From positions 1 through 11,872 of the forward strand of contig CAJXFJ010000015.1 in NCBI GenBank assembly GCA_913052515.1: DNA of 11,872 nt. The letters run 5' to 3'. Under the pieces are notes generated by a model, which saw only the letters and a program-made list of their open reading frames with translations, was not told where the DNA came from and did no database searches. Positions 1 to 7,486 of this stretch are shown here, one piece after another. The position numbers were made by a program, and so were the translations under genes. This DNA comes from an uncultured Flavobacteriales bacterium. Its GTDB lineage: Bacteria > Bacteroidota > Bacteroidia > Flavobacteriales > Vicingaceae. Position 1 is the stretch's first letter, and every line of letters starts with the position of its first letter.

Positions 1-2947
1 TTTATGTGCAGGAACGTACTTTGTTGAAGTAACCAATAATAGTGGCTGTAAAGCATTTGAGCAAGTAATTATAGGCGAACCAGATCCATTCACAGTAAGT
101 GAAAGTATTGTTTCAACAAGTTGTAACAATTCATGCGATGGTTCTATTAACCTAGCTGTTAGTGGTTCTAATGGCAACTATTCATACAATTGGTCGCCAT
201 CGCCTCAAAATGGACAAGGCACAAACAATATAAGTGGGCTTTGTGGAGGAACGTATTTTGTTACAATTACTGATAACATTGGTTGCGATTCTATTCTTTC
301 TTTCGATGTAAACTCACCAAGTGTTTTAACAGCAACTTTCAATAAATTAGACGCTACCTGTGGATTAGCTGATGGCTTGATAGCCGCTACTGTAAGTGGT
401 GGAACAGCTATATTTGACTATTCCTATCAATGGTACGATGACAATAACAACCCAATTGCAGGAGCAATTAGTCCAACACTAACAAATGTTGGTGCAGGTA
501 TTTATTATCTTGAAGTTACTGATGATAATTCTTGTCAAGAAGTATTTAGTACCTCATTGGGTACAACCAATGGTCCAACTGTTTTATTAGACTCTATAAC
601 AGATGTGGATTGTTTTAATGCACAAAATGGAGCCATAGAAATTAGTGTAAGCGGAGCAAATACACCATTCACTTACAATTGGCTACCGCTAGGTCAAACT
701 ACAGAAGACCTGAACAATTTGAATGCCGGTGACTATGAAGTCCTAGTTTCAAATGCAATTGGTTGCGTAACAACTGATACGTTTACAGTACAAGGTCCAA
801 CAGAAATGATAGCAACAATAAATACACTTGATGCGAACTGTGGTTTATGCGACGGTGAAGCTGGTGTTATTGTTTCGGGAGGAGTTGCACCATATACTTA
901 CTTATGGAGTAATGGGTCAACTACTGATAGCGCCAAAACACTTTGTGGAGGAACTTACACTATTGAAGTTACAGACTCACTTGGTTGCTTTAAGTCATTT
1001 AGTTTCTCTATAAATGCAAGCAATGGTCCTACGGGCGCAACCATTACAGCTACATCAGCAAGTTGCGCTAGCTCTTGCGATGGAACTGCAAGCATTCAAG
1101 CAATTGGTGGAACTTCGCCTTATACTTATCAATGGTTGCATAATGGTTCAACAAGCAACACTTTAAGCAATTTATGTGCAGGAAATTATATTGTTCAAAT
1201 CACAGATGCGAGTGGTTGTTTAAGAACTGAGAATGTTCAAATTACTAGCCCTTCGCCTATTAATGTCAGAGAAAGTGTGATTGGGAATACATGTAACTCA
1301 TTCCCTTGTACAGGGTCTGTTCGATTAAACACAACAGGTGGAACTGCTCCTTATACATATAATTGGAGCCATACCTCTACAGATACCAACTTTGTTAGAG
1401 CACTTTGTTCTGGAATTTACAACGTAACAATCACAGACGCAAATGCTTGTAGTGAAGTAAAATCAATAAATGTTCCTGATAATGGAAACACTATCATAGC
1501 TCAACCAAACTCTAGTGACGCAAGTTGTTTTGGAAGCTGCGATGGCTCATTAATTAGCGGATTGACTGCAAGTTCTGCTCTGTCTTTCCAATGGTTAGAT
1601 GATCAAGGAAACGCCATTGCGAACGCAGATAATGATGTTATAAGCAGTGCTTGCTCCGGTGATTATTTCTTAGAAATCACAAGTTTACCTGCAGGTTGTA
1701 AATCTTACTATAGCGTAGAAATAGATCAACCTGATTCAATAAATATTGGTTCATCTGTAGTTAAAAATATCTCTTGTGCAGGAGAATGTGATGGAGAAAT
1801 ATTTATTTCCACAACAGGTGGATCATTATTATTCAGCTATTCTTGGGATGATCCGCAATTGCAAAGTGAAATTCCCGCAAGAGATTTATGTGCAGGTACC
1901 TACTCTGTTACCGCAACGGATGCAAATGGATGTTCCGCAACAACTTCAGTTACATTACAAGAACCACCTGCATTAAATTTAAATGTACTTAGCTCTACTA
2001 GTTTAACTTGTAGTTCCAACTGTGATGCTAGTGCCAATGTTAGTGCTAATGGTGGAACTGCACCTTATACATTCAGCTGGGATGGTGGGCAAGTTGGCGC
2101 ATCACCAAATAATCTATGCTTTGGCCCTAATGTGGTAACAGTAGAAGACGCAACAGGTTGCTCTATTTCACAAACAGTAAATATTGGTGCCATTGATACT
2201 GTAGTCGCAATAGTTCCGTCACAAACTATTTATTGTGAAGGAGATAGTATTCGACTTCTAGGAAGAACCCTTGGTTCTTCTATTTCATCAAAAGCTTGGT
2301 ATATAAATACTACAAACAATCTATTTACCAATACTACTGATACAACAATAGCTAGACCTATTGGCACATACAACTTCTACTTCATTGCTTCAGATGGAAA
2401 CTGTGCAGACACAACGGCATTTACTTTTGAAGTGGTTAGCAATCCAATGTTGAGCTTAGATGCAACAACAAATGTGATTAAAGACGAAGTAATTCAACTT
2501 AACCCAATGGGACTTGATAATTCCTATTTATACAATTGGTCGCCAGCTAGATTCTTAACTGATAGTACAGTTGCAGAACCATTTACAAGTCCAACTGAGA
2601 ATATTACCTACACACTTACCGTTGAAGACACCAATGGTTGTCGATTTATAGATTCCATAAAGGTTATCTATATTCCAGATATCAAGGTACCATCAGGATT
2701 CTCTCCAAATGGAGATGGAGTAAATGATGTTTGGAATATTGAACTTCTTGAAGAATTCCCAAGAGCAATGGTACAGGTGTATAACCGATGGGGTGAATTA
2801 CTTTATGAACAGAAAAATGGCTACCTGCAACCATGGGATGGAACCTATGAAGGGAAAGCCTTACCCATTGGCACATACTATTATGTAATTGATTTAAACA
2901 CAGACCGAATTGATCCAATTACTGGTCCAATTACCATATTGAAATAG
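1..2947 (+). CDS. SprB-repeat cell-surface adhesin with T9SS type B C-terminal sorting domain (5' partial)
   Basis: The frame is open from the window edge (first whole codon at 2) to TAG at 2945-2947, so 981 C-terminal residues are visible and the true start lies upstream; the TTG at 377 is internal. From about residue 30 to 733 there are nine tandem SprB-type repeats of about 74-85 residues, with the pattern C-x3-4-C-D/x-G, GGTxPYxYxW, LCAGxY, VTDxxGC. Residues 734-895 look like PKD/Ig-like beta domains. Residues 896-981 match the gliding-motility-associated C-terminal (CHU_C, type B) domain: FSPNGDGVND, VYNRWGELLYE, WDGTYEGKALPIGTYYYVIDL. Known relatives such as SprB of Flavobacterium are secreted by T9SS and act as mobile or static surface adhesins. 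The adjacent PorP/SprF gene fits, since SprF-type partners are needed to secrete or attach type B cargo. The ligand is unknown. Family assignment is firm; a role in gliding is inference. Confidence 0.93.
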   Translation, partial: LCAGTYFVEVTNNSGCKAFEQVIIGEPDPFTVSESIVSTSCNNSCDGSINLAVSGSNGNYSYNWSPSPQNGQGTNNISGLCGGTYFVTITDNIGCDSILSFDVNSPSVLTATFNKLDATCGLADGLIAATVSGGTAIFDYSYQWYDDNNNPIAGAISPTLTNVGAGIYYLEVTDDNSCQEVFSTSLGTTNGPTVLLDSITDVDCFNAQNGAIEISVSGANTPFTYNWLPLGQTTEDLNNLNAGDYEVLVSNAIGCVTTDTFTVQGPTEMIATINTLDANCGLCDGEAGVIVSGGVAPYTYLWSNGSTTDSAKTLCGGTYTIEVTDSLGCFKSFSFSINASNGPTGATITATSASCASSCDGTASIQAIGGTSPYTYQWLHNGSTSNTLSNLCAGNYIVQITDASGCLRTENVQITSPSPINVRESVIGNTCNSFPCTGSVRLNTTGGTAPYTYNWSHTSTDTNFVRALCSGIYNVTITDANACSEVKSINVPDNGNTIIAQPNSSDASCFGSCDGSLISGLTASSALSFQWLDDQGNAIANADNDVISSACSGDYFLEITSLPAGCKSYYSVEIDQPDSINIGSSVVKNISCAGECDGEIFISTTGGSLLFSYSWDDPQLQSEIPARDLCAGTYSVTATDANGCSATTSVTLQEPPALNLNVLSSTSLTCSSNCDASANVSANGGTAPYTFSWDGGQVGASPNNLCFGPNVVTVEDATGCSISQTVNIGAIDTVVAIVPSQTIYCEGDSIRLLGRTLGSSISSKAWYINTTNNLFTNTTDTTIARPIGTYNFYFIASDGNCADTTAFTFEVVSNPMLSLDATTNVIKDEVIQLNPMGLDNSYLYNWSPARFLTDSTVAEPFTSPTENITYTLTVEDTNGCRFIDSIKVIYIPDIKVPSGFSPNGDGVNDVWNIELLEEFPRAMVQVYNRWGELLYEQKNGYLQPWDGTYEGKALPIGTYYYVIDLNTDRIDPITGPITILK
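89..2200 (+). repeat. Nine tandem SprB-type protein repeats encoded in the adhesin
   Basis: Unit boundaries read from the translation are 89-322, 323-577, 578-799, 800-1030, 1031-1258, 1259-1489, 1490-1738, 1739-1972 and 1973-2200; the end of a further unit lies at 1-88. Units are 74-85 codons and clearly diverged at DNA level, although short words such as TTATGTGCAGG and GGTGGAAC recur (for example near 2, 1180 and 1886). Most units carry four Cys; units 323-577 and 578-799 carry only the first and last. Units 323-577 and 1490-1738 are the longest and share a W-x-DD-x2-N-x-IA-x-A insertion after the conserved Trp. These are coding repeats, not CRISPR or intergenic repeats. Confidence 0.85.
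2687..2944 (+). other. Type B T9SS sorting domain (CHU_C / gliding-motility C-terminal domain) of the adhesin
   Basis: This encodes the last 86 residues of the adhesin, beginning VPSGFSPNGDGVND and containing the VYNRWGELLYE and PIGTYYY signatures typical of the TIGR04131/CHU_C family. Known type B domains route cargo through the T9SS translocon and work with PorP/SprF partners, unlike type A domains, which are cleaved by the PorU sortase. Its presence marks the adhesin as complete at its C-terminus and immediately precedes a PorP/SprF-family gene. Confidence 0.88.
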
Positions 2948-2949
2948 AA

Positions 2950-3855
2950 ATGAAAAAGTTATTAGTAATACTATTTGTTTTTGGAATTGGGTCAATCTAC
3001 GCTCAACAACTTCCGCAGTATAGTCAATACATATTAAATCGATATGTTATAAATCCTGCTTCTGCCGGTTCTGAAAATTACTTTCTTGGACAAACTAATT
3101 ATAGAACACAATGGGAAGGAGTTCAAGATGCACCAAGAACTTATATACTTAGTGTAAATGGTCCACTTAAAAATAAAAACATGGGTATAGGTGGGTACTT
3201 ATTTACTGATGTTACCGGGCCGACACGGCGAAATGGATTTAGTTTATCTTATGCATATCATCTGAAATTGAATGAATCTCTAAAATTGTCAATGGCAGTT
3301 AATGGTGGACTTCTGCAGTATGCAATCGATGGATCAGAGATTTCTTTAGAAGACGAATCAGATCCTATCCGAAGTAATATCAATGAGAAAAACTTGTTTC
3401 CAGATGCAGGATTTAGCTTGTATTTATATGCTGATGATTATTATTTTGGTGCCTCTGCTCCTCAATTGATTCAAAATGAAATCGACTTTAAAAAATCTCT
3501 AGTAGACCCTACTGGTAGATTAGTAAATCACTATTTTATAACTGCAGGTTATGTGTATGGCATTAACAGTGATTTTGATGTCGAACCTAATTTCCTATTA
3601 AAGTATGTAAAGCCTCTGCCACTCCAATATGAATTTACTTTGCGCGGTATTTATCAAGAAAAATTATGGCTTGGTTTATCATATCGACAAAAAGACGCTT
3701 ATGTGCTAATGGCCGGATACAACTTACATGGCAACTTAGCTATTGGGTACTCTTACGATATTATTCAATCTGACTTACAAAACTATAGTACTGGTTCACA
3801 TGAACTCATGCTTTCAATTAAGTTCAATAATAAAACGGAAGAAGAAGTAGATTAA
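2950..3855 (+). CDS. PorP/SprF family type IX secretion system outer-membrane protein
   Basis: A 301-residue protein with a clear signal peptide (MKK, hydrophobic core, likely cut after SIYA at residue 18). The mature N-terminus QQLPQYSQYILNRYVINPAS with NPASAG at 35-40 is the hallmark of the PorP/SprF family. The rest alternates polar and hydrophobic residues with many aromatic residues, as expected for an outer-membrane beta barrel, and length is normal for the family (about 300). In Flavobacterium, SprF is needed for SprB to reach the surface, and similar proteins pair with other type B cargo. Here the gene starts 2 nt after the adhesin stop, so this copy is probably the dedicated export or anchoring partner of that adhesin (inference from adjacency). 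The stop overlaps the thioredoxin start by 1 nt (TAATG). ATG 2950 is chosen because it gives the signal peptide directly. Confidence 0.93.
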   Translation: MKKLLVILFVFGIGSIYAQQLPQYSQYILNRYVINPASAGSENYFLGQTNYRTQWEGVQDAPRTYILSVNGPLKNKNMGIGGYLFTDVTGPTRRNGFSLSYAYHLKLNESLKLSMAVNGGLLQYAIDGSEISLEDESDPIRSNINEKNLFPDAGFSLYLYADDYYFGASAPQLIQNEIDFKKSLVDPTGRLVNHYFITAGYVYGINSDFDVEPNFLLKYVKPLPLQYEFTLRGIYQEKLWLGLSYRQKDAYVLMAGYNLHGNLAIGYSYDIIQSDLQNYSTGSHELMLSIKFNNKTEEEVD

Positions 3856-4154
3856 TGGCTAGTTTCAATGAACTTATCAAAGGAAACACACCTGTTCTTG
3901 TAGACTTTTATGCAGAATGGTGCGGTCCATGCAAAATGATGCCCCCAATTCTCAATGATGTAAAAAAGGAATTGAAAGATCAGGTAAAAATCTTAAAAGT
4001 AGACGTTGATAAAAATCAAAATGCAGCAGCTACTTACCAAGTGCAAGGAGTTCCAACCTTAGTTTTATTTTCGGCAGGAAAAATAGTTTGGAGACAATCT
4101 GGAGTTGTACCCGCCCAGCAGATAGTTAGCCAAATACAAGCGGCTATTAAATAG
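3855..4154 (+). CDS. trxA: Thioredoxin, cytosolic
   Basis: A 99-residue single-domain thioredoxin with the canonical active site WCGPCK (C23, C26), the buried Asp (D17 in VDFYAEW) and the cis-Pro loop GVPT (P67). No signal peptide or membrane segment precedes the fold, so it should act in the cytoplasm as a general protein disulfide reductase fed by thioredoxin reductase, which is not in this window. The start ATG shares its A with the TAA of the preceding PorP/SprF gene, implying translational coupling. The length is slightly short compared with E. coli TrxA (109 residues), mainly at the N-terminus, but all catalytic elements are present. The last 8 nt overlap the 3' end of the convergent deacetylase gene. 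Family is certain; whether it is the main housekeeping thioredoxin or a specialised copy cannot be told here, so the symbol is tentative. Confidence 0.92.
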   Translation: MASFNELIKGNTPVLVDFYAEWCGPCKMMPPILNDVKKELKDQVKILKVDVDKNQNAAATYQVQGVPTLVLFSAGKIVWRQSGVVPAQQIVSQIQAAIK

Positions 4155-4755
4155 CAACAGCCTTCAAATTTTTAGTTTGAATAAAATTCAATACCCTTTC
4201 TAATACAGGCAATACTCTATTTTTTGCTTTTAGGCTATCATGAAAAACGATTATGGACCCAGCCTTTAAATTTTTTGTGGCATAACTGAAACATTGGTCT
4301 TCGGAAACAGAAGGGTCGTAATCTCTACTTAAATGTGACCACATAATAATTTTATAGCTTGATTGAAGTGCCTTTATCTGAGTTGGTTTTATTCTTCCAT
4401 ATGGAGGTCTAAAAAGCTGACTTGGTATAAATATTTCAGCATTCTTAATATCGTTCAAATAATTCGAGGTAGTATTATTCCACCCATTCATGTGACTAAA
4501 AGTGTGATTTGCTACTTGATGCCCTTCTTTCCTAATTCGTTGAAATAACTCAGGATGCTTTTTAACATTATCAGCCACACAAAAAAAAGTAGCCTTTGCA
4601 TCATATGCTTCTAATAAATCCAAAACTTGATCGGTAATTCCCGGGACTGGCCCATCATCAAAAGTCAAGTAAACTTCATTTTTTGCATCTTTAAACTCCC
4701 AAACTAATGAAGGGTATAATTTCTTTAACAAAGCAGGAGGATGCGCTAAAATCAT
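4147..4755 (-). CDS. Polysaccharide deacetylase family protein (NodB domain, CE4)
   Basis: A 202-residue protein with all five NodB/CE4 motifs in order: TFDDGP at 31-36 (D33 as catalytic base, D34 as metal ligand), HTFSH at 84-88 (H84 and H88 as metal ligands), FRPPYG at 115-120, a W-x5-D element at 139-145, and IVFHD with H172. It should therefore be a metal-dependent de-N-acetylase acting on a GlcNAc-type polymer or glycolipid; the substrate is not identifiable. There is no signal peptide: the start is MILAHPPALLKKLYPSLVW, which I recognise as the usual start of this short Bacteroidota subfamily, so a cytosolic or membrane-peripheral location is likely. The ATG lies 2 nt after the radA stop, making it the last gene of the minus-strand operon. 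Its 3' end overlaps the thioredoxin gene by 8 nt. Confidence 0.9.
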   Translation of the reverse strand: MILAHPPALLKKLYPSLVWEFKDAKNEVYLTFDDGPVPGITDQVLDLLEAYDAKATFFCVADNVKKHPELFQRIRKEGHQVANHTFSHMNGWNNTTSNYLNDIKNAEIFIPSQLFRPPYGRIKPTQIKALQSSYKIIMWSHLSRDYDPSVSEDQCFSYATKNLKAGSIIVFHDSLKAKNRVLPVLERVLNFIQTKNLKAVAI

Positions 4756-4757
4756 AA

Positions 4758-6116
4758 TTAAAACAACTCTTTGAACATTTCATCTACCTTACCTAAGGGA
4801 ATAATTTCAATTGAATAATCTTTAAAATCAAGTCCTTTTAAGTTATACTTTGAAAGAAAAATTTTTGAAAACCCAAGTTTTTGGGCTTCTTGTATTCTCT
4901 GATCAATTTTATTGACTGGTCTAATTTCTCCTGACAACCCTACTTCAGCTGCAAAGCAATATTTAGAAGGAATAGGTATGTCTTCATTGGAAGATAAAAT
5001 AGAACTAACAATAGCTAAGTCAAGCGCAGGATCTTCAACTTTAATACCTCCAGCTAAGTTTAGGAAGACATCTTTAGAAGCCAATCGAAAACCGCATCTT
5101 TTCTCTAAAACAGCGAGAAGCATATTTAATCTTCGGGTATCATAACCTGTTGCAGACCTTTGTGGTGTACCGTAAGCAGCTGAGCTAACCAAAGCTTGTA
5201 TTTCGATTAAAATAGGTCTTATCCCTTCTAAACTTGCTGCAATAGCTGAGCCGCTTAATTCTTCATCGCGGTTTGAAATTAAAATCTCAGAAGGATTCTC
5301 TACCTCGCGAAGACCAAAACTATGCATCTCGAAAATGCCGAGTTCATTAGTAGGTCCAAACCGATTTTTTGAAGTTCTAAGAATGCGATACATATGATTT
5401 TGGTCGCCTTCAAACTGAAGAACAACATCAACCATGTGTTCTAAAACTTTCGGACCAGCAATGCTACCTTCTTTGTTTATATGGCCTACAAGAAACACTG
5501 GAGTTGCAGTTTCCTTCGCAAAACGCATCATACTTGCAGAGCACTCACGAATTTGTGAAACACTGCCCGGAGAAGATTCTATTACTGAGCTATGTAGAGT
5601 TTGAATACTGTCAATGACTACTACATCAGCTTCTTCGTTTTCTAAATGTTGTAATATGGATTGAACAGAAGTTTCTGCTAAAAGAAAACATTGTTCATTT
5701 TGTATTCCAATTCTCTCTGCACGCATTTTTATTTGTTGCTCACTTTCTTCGCCAGATATATATAAAACTTTAATTCCTGACCAACTAAGCGCCATTTGTA
5801 AAAGTAGAGTTGATTTTCCTATTCCAGGTTCACCCCCAAAAAGATGCAAAGCTCCTGGTATTAAACCACCTCCTAATACTCGATTTAATTCCTGATTTGG
5901 AGTTCTATATCGAACTTCAGCATTAGCCTTAACTTCTTGAATAGCAATTGGTTTTGCTTTTCTGCTCGCAGTTTTTGAACCAGAGCTTGTGCTTTTAGAT
6001 TCTATTACTTCTTCAACATAAGTATTCCATTCTCCACATGATGGGCACTTACCTACCCACTTTGAAGCCTGAGCTCCACAATTTTGACAGAAAAAAGCCT
6101 TTTTTAATTTAGCCAA
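4758..6116 (-). CDS. radA: DNA repair protein RadA (Sms), TTG start
   Basis: A 452-residue protein of full family length. Residues 10-27 form the four-Cys zinc finger (C10, C13, C24, C27). Walker A is GGEPGIGKST at 94-103, Walker B VVVID at 165-169, and the RadA-specific KNRFG motif is at 250-254. The C-terminal part, from about 280, is the Lon-protease-like domain. RadA is a RecA-like branch-migration ATPase and helicase that processes recombination intermediates. The start is TTG at 6116-6114: the only upstream codons in this frame before the TPR gene's stop are ATC ACT TTT ACA, so no ATG or GTG is available, and residues AKLKKAFFCQNCG align with the usual RadA N-terminus. It lies 12 nt after the TPR gene and 2 nt before the deacetylase gene. 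Confidence 0.96.
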   Translation of the reverse strand: MAKLKKAFFCQNCGAQASKWVGKCPSCGEWNTYVEEVIESKSTSSGSKTASRKAKPIAIQEVKANAEVRYRTPNQELNRVLGGGLIPGALHLFGGEPGIGKSTLLLQMALSWSGIKVLYISGEESEQQIKMRAERIGIQNEQCFLLAETSVQSILQHLENEEADVVVIDSIQTLHSSVIESSPGSVSQIRECSASMMRFAKETATPVFLVGHINKEGSIAGPKVLEHMVDVVLQFEGDQNHMYRILRTSKNRFGPTNELGIFEMHSFGLREVENPSEILISNRDEELSGSAIAASLEGIRPILIEIQALVSSAAYGTPQRSATGYDTRRLNMLLAVLEKRCGFRLASKDVFLNLAGGIKVEDPALDLAIVSSILSSNEDIPIPSKYCFAAEVGLSGEIRPVNKIDQRIQEAQKLGFSKIFLSKYNLKGLDFKDYSIEIIPLGKVDEMFKELF

Positions 6117-6128
6117 TGTAAAAGTGAT

Positions 6129-6986
6129 TTAAAAGACGATATCAATGGTACGTTTCTTCTTGTTGGTACCAGTTTCACAAAAGGTATTGGCATTTTCAGT
6201 GGCTTGTTCATGCCCCAAGTTTGCAGCGCGTCTCCAATCTGAACACGCTTTATCTTTCTCTTTGATTTCATAGTATGCCTCAGCTCTGTAGAAGTAGGCT
6301 CTAGACAAATTCTCTCCTCGATCATCAATAATATCGGTCAACCTTGAAATGGCATCATTGTACTTTTTCATACCTAGCATACTCAATGCTATATTCATTT
6401 TTCCATTTTGCAAATCTGGTTTTTTCTGCAAAGCTTGCTCAAAATCTGACAAACCGGCCTCGTAATTATCTAATTCAGCTTTAGCTGCTCCTCGGTTATA
6501 ATATGCTTCAGCATAATCAGGCTTTAACTCTATGGCTTTAGAATAATCTTCAACAGCTTGATTATATCTTGATAATTCAGCATTACAAAAGCCTTTGTAA
6601 TAATATAGTTTGGGAGAATTTAACTGAAGGTTCTCTGCTTTTTCAAAATCTTTAAGTGCTTTTTTATACTCTTCAATAAATATATAGGCAGCCCCACGAT
6701 TTAAAAACAATTCTGCATTTTGAGCATTTTGTCCCTCAGCCAAATTGTATTGCTCAATTGCTTCATGGAACATTTGAAGCTTATGTTTACTATCGCCCAA
6801 TCCTATTAAGGCGTTAAAATTATTAGGAGAAAGACTTGCCGCTCTCTCATAGTACTTTATTGCTTGCTTGAAAGACTCATTCTCATAACTTTTCTTTCCT
6901 AATGAAAGATAAATTGCTGTTGAATCTTGAGCAAAACTAATTGAAGTAAGAACTAGAAAGAAAAAGCTAAAAATAGAATGCTTCAT
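6129..6986 (-). CDS. Secreted tetratricopeptide-repeat protein
   Basis: A 285-residue protein with a signal peptide (MKHSIFSFFFLVLTSISFA, cut before QDSTA). The rest is almost entirely TPR: about seven 34-residue units from residue 24 to about 270, recognisable by the G/A-x3-Y-x-A-x4-A pattern, for example YYNRGAAKAELDNYEAGLSDF and YYKGFCNAELSRYNQAVEDY. TPR proteins are helical scaffolds for protein-protein contacts, here in the periplasm or on the envelope. The partner is unknown, and no enzymatic domain is present. The ATG overlaps the rfaE2 stop by 4 nt (ATGA), and the stop is 12 nt ahead of radA in the same frame. The C-terminal CSDWRRAANLGHEQA segment, seen in many Bacteroidota TPR proteins, suggests a complete protein. 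Confidence 0.88.
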   Translation of the reverse strand: MKHSIFSFFFLVLTSISFAQDSTAIYLSLGKKSYENESFKQAIKYYERAASLSPNNFNALIGLGDSKHKLQMFHEAIEQYNLAEGQNAQNAELFLNRGAAYIFIEEYKKALKDFEKAENLQLNSPKLYYYKGFCNAELSRYNQAVEDYSKAIELKPDYAEAYYNRGAAKAELDNYEAGLSDFEQALQKKPDLQNGKMNIALSMLGMKKYNDAISRLTDIIDDRGENLSRAYFYRAEAYYEIKEKDKACSDWRRAANLGHEQATENANTFCETGTNKKKRTIDIVF

Positions 6987-7486
6987 AACTTTGCTTTATT
7001 TACTATTGAGGTTGTTGAATGTCCTTCTAAAAAATCAATGGTTTTCACTTCTCCTCCATTATTCAGCACCAAATCACTGCCTACAATATCTTCAACTTTG
7101 TAATCACTGCCTTTCACTAAAACATCTGGCTTAACCGAAGAAATTAACTCATAGGGCGTATCCTCATCAAATACAACCACTAAATCTACAAAATGTAATG
7201 ATGCAATAATGGTCGCCCTACTCTTTTCTGTTTGAAGTGGTCGATTACTGCCTTTATTAAGTCGCTTAACTGAATCATCAGAATTTACCCCAACTATCAA
7301 TTTAGTTCCTAAATCAGAGGCTTTTGAAAGGTAATCTACATGACCTAAATGAAGTATATCAAAACAGCCATTAGTAAACACTAATCGATTTCCTTTAAAT
7401 TTCCAAATGTTTAAAATTCGATCAAGCTGTTCTCTATCAACAATTTTACTCTGAACTATACTTAATGCTTTTATCTGTTTTACCAT
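6983..7486 (-). CDS. rfaE2: D-glycero-beta-D-manno-heptose 1-phosphate adenylyltransferase, stand-alone
   Basis: A 167-residue nucleotidyltransferase of the cytidylyltransferase-like superfamily. It has TNGCFD at 38-43, HLGH at 46-49 (the HxGH nucleotide-binding motif), GVNSDDSVKRLN in the middle and the STTSIV element at 157-162, which together place it in the RfaE2/HldE C-domain family. The known reaction transfers AMP from ATP to heptose 1-phosphate to give ADP-heptose for LPS core. E. coli fuses this domain to a kinase (HldE); here it stands alone, with no kinase, isomerase (gmhA) or phosphatase (gmhB) in the window. The ATG at 7486 lies inside the flippase-like gene, a 41-nt overlap, and there is no other start codon before the catalytic core. 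The 3' end overlaps the TPR gene start by 4 nt. Confidence 0.9.
   Translation of the reverse strand: MVKQIKALSIVQSKIVDREQLDRILNIWKFKGNRLVFTNGCFDILHLGHVDYLSKASDLGTKLIVGVNSDDSVKRLNKGSNRPLQTEKSRATIIASLHFVDLVVVFDEDTPYELISSVKPDVLVKGSDYKVEDIVGSDLVLNNGGEVKTIDFLEGHSTTSIVNKAKL

Noticed and set aside
377..379. TTG at 377 as the start of the adhesin gene
   Set aside because: The frame is open to the window edge and encodes further repeat sequence upstream, so the gene is 5' truncated by the window.
1..2200. Regularly spaced short repeated words suggesting a CRISPR or DNA-level satellite
   Set aside because: The words are codon remnants of conserved protein motifs (LCAG, GGT); units are diverged, about 230 nt long and in one open frame.
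2682..2918. Minus-strand open frame opposite the adhesin sorting domain
   Set aside because: The plus strand encodes the conserved type B domain here; the antisense translation is His/Leu-rich low-quality sequence.
4163..4181. Inverted repeat TTCAAA / TTTGAA with a 7-nt loop near the convergent gene ends, a possible terminator
   Set aside because: The stem is only 6 bp and AT-rich, lies inside the deacetylase coding end, and has no following U-tract on the plus strand.
4912..5145. Plus-strand open frame of 77 codons inside radA
   Set aside because: It lies antisense to a highly conserved RadA region and encodes no recognisable domain; it is a by-product of the opposite frame.
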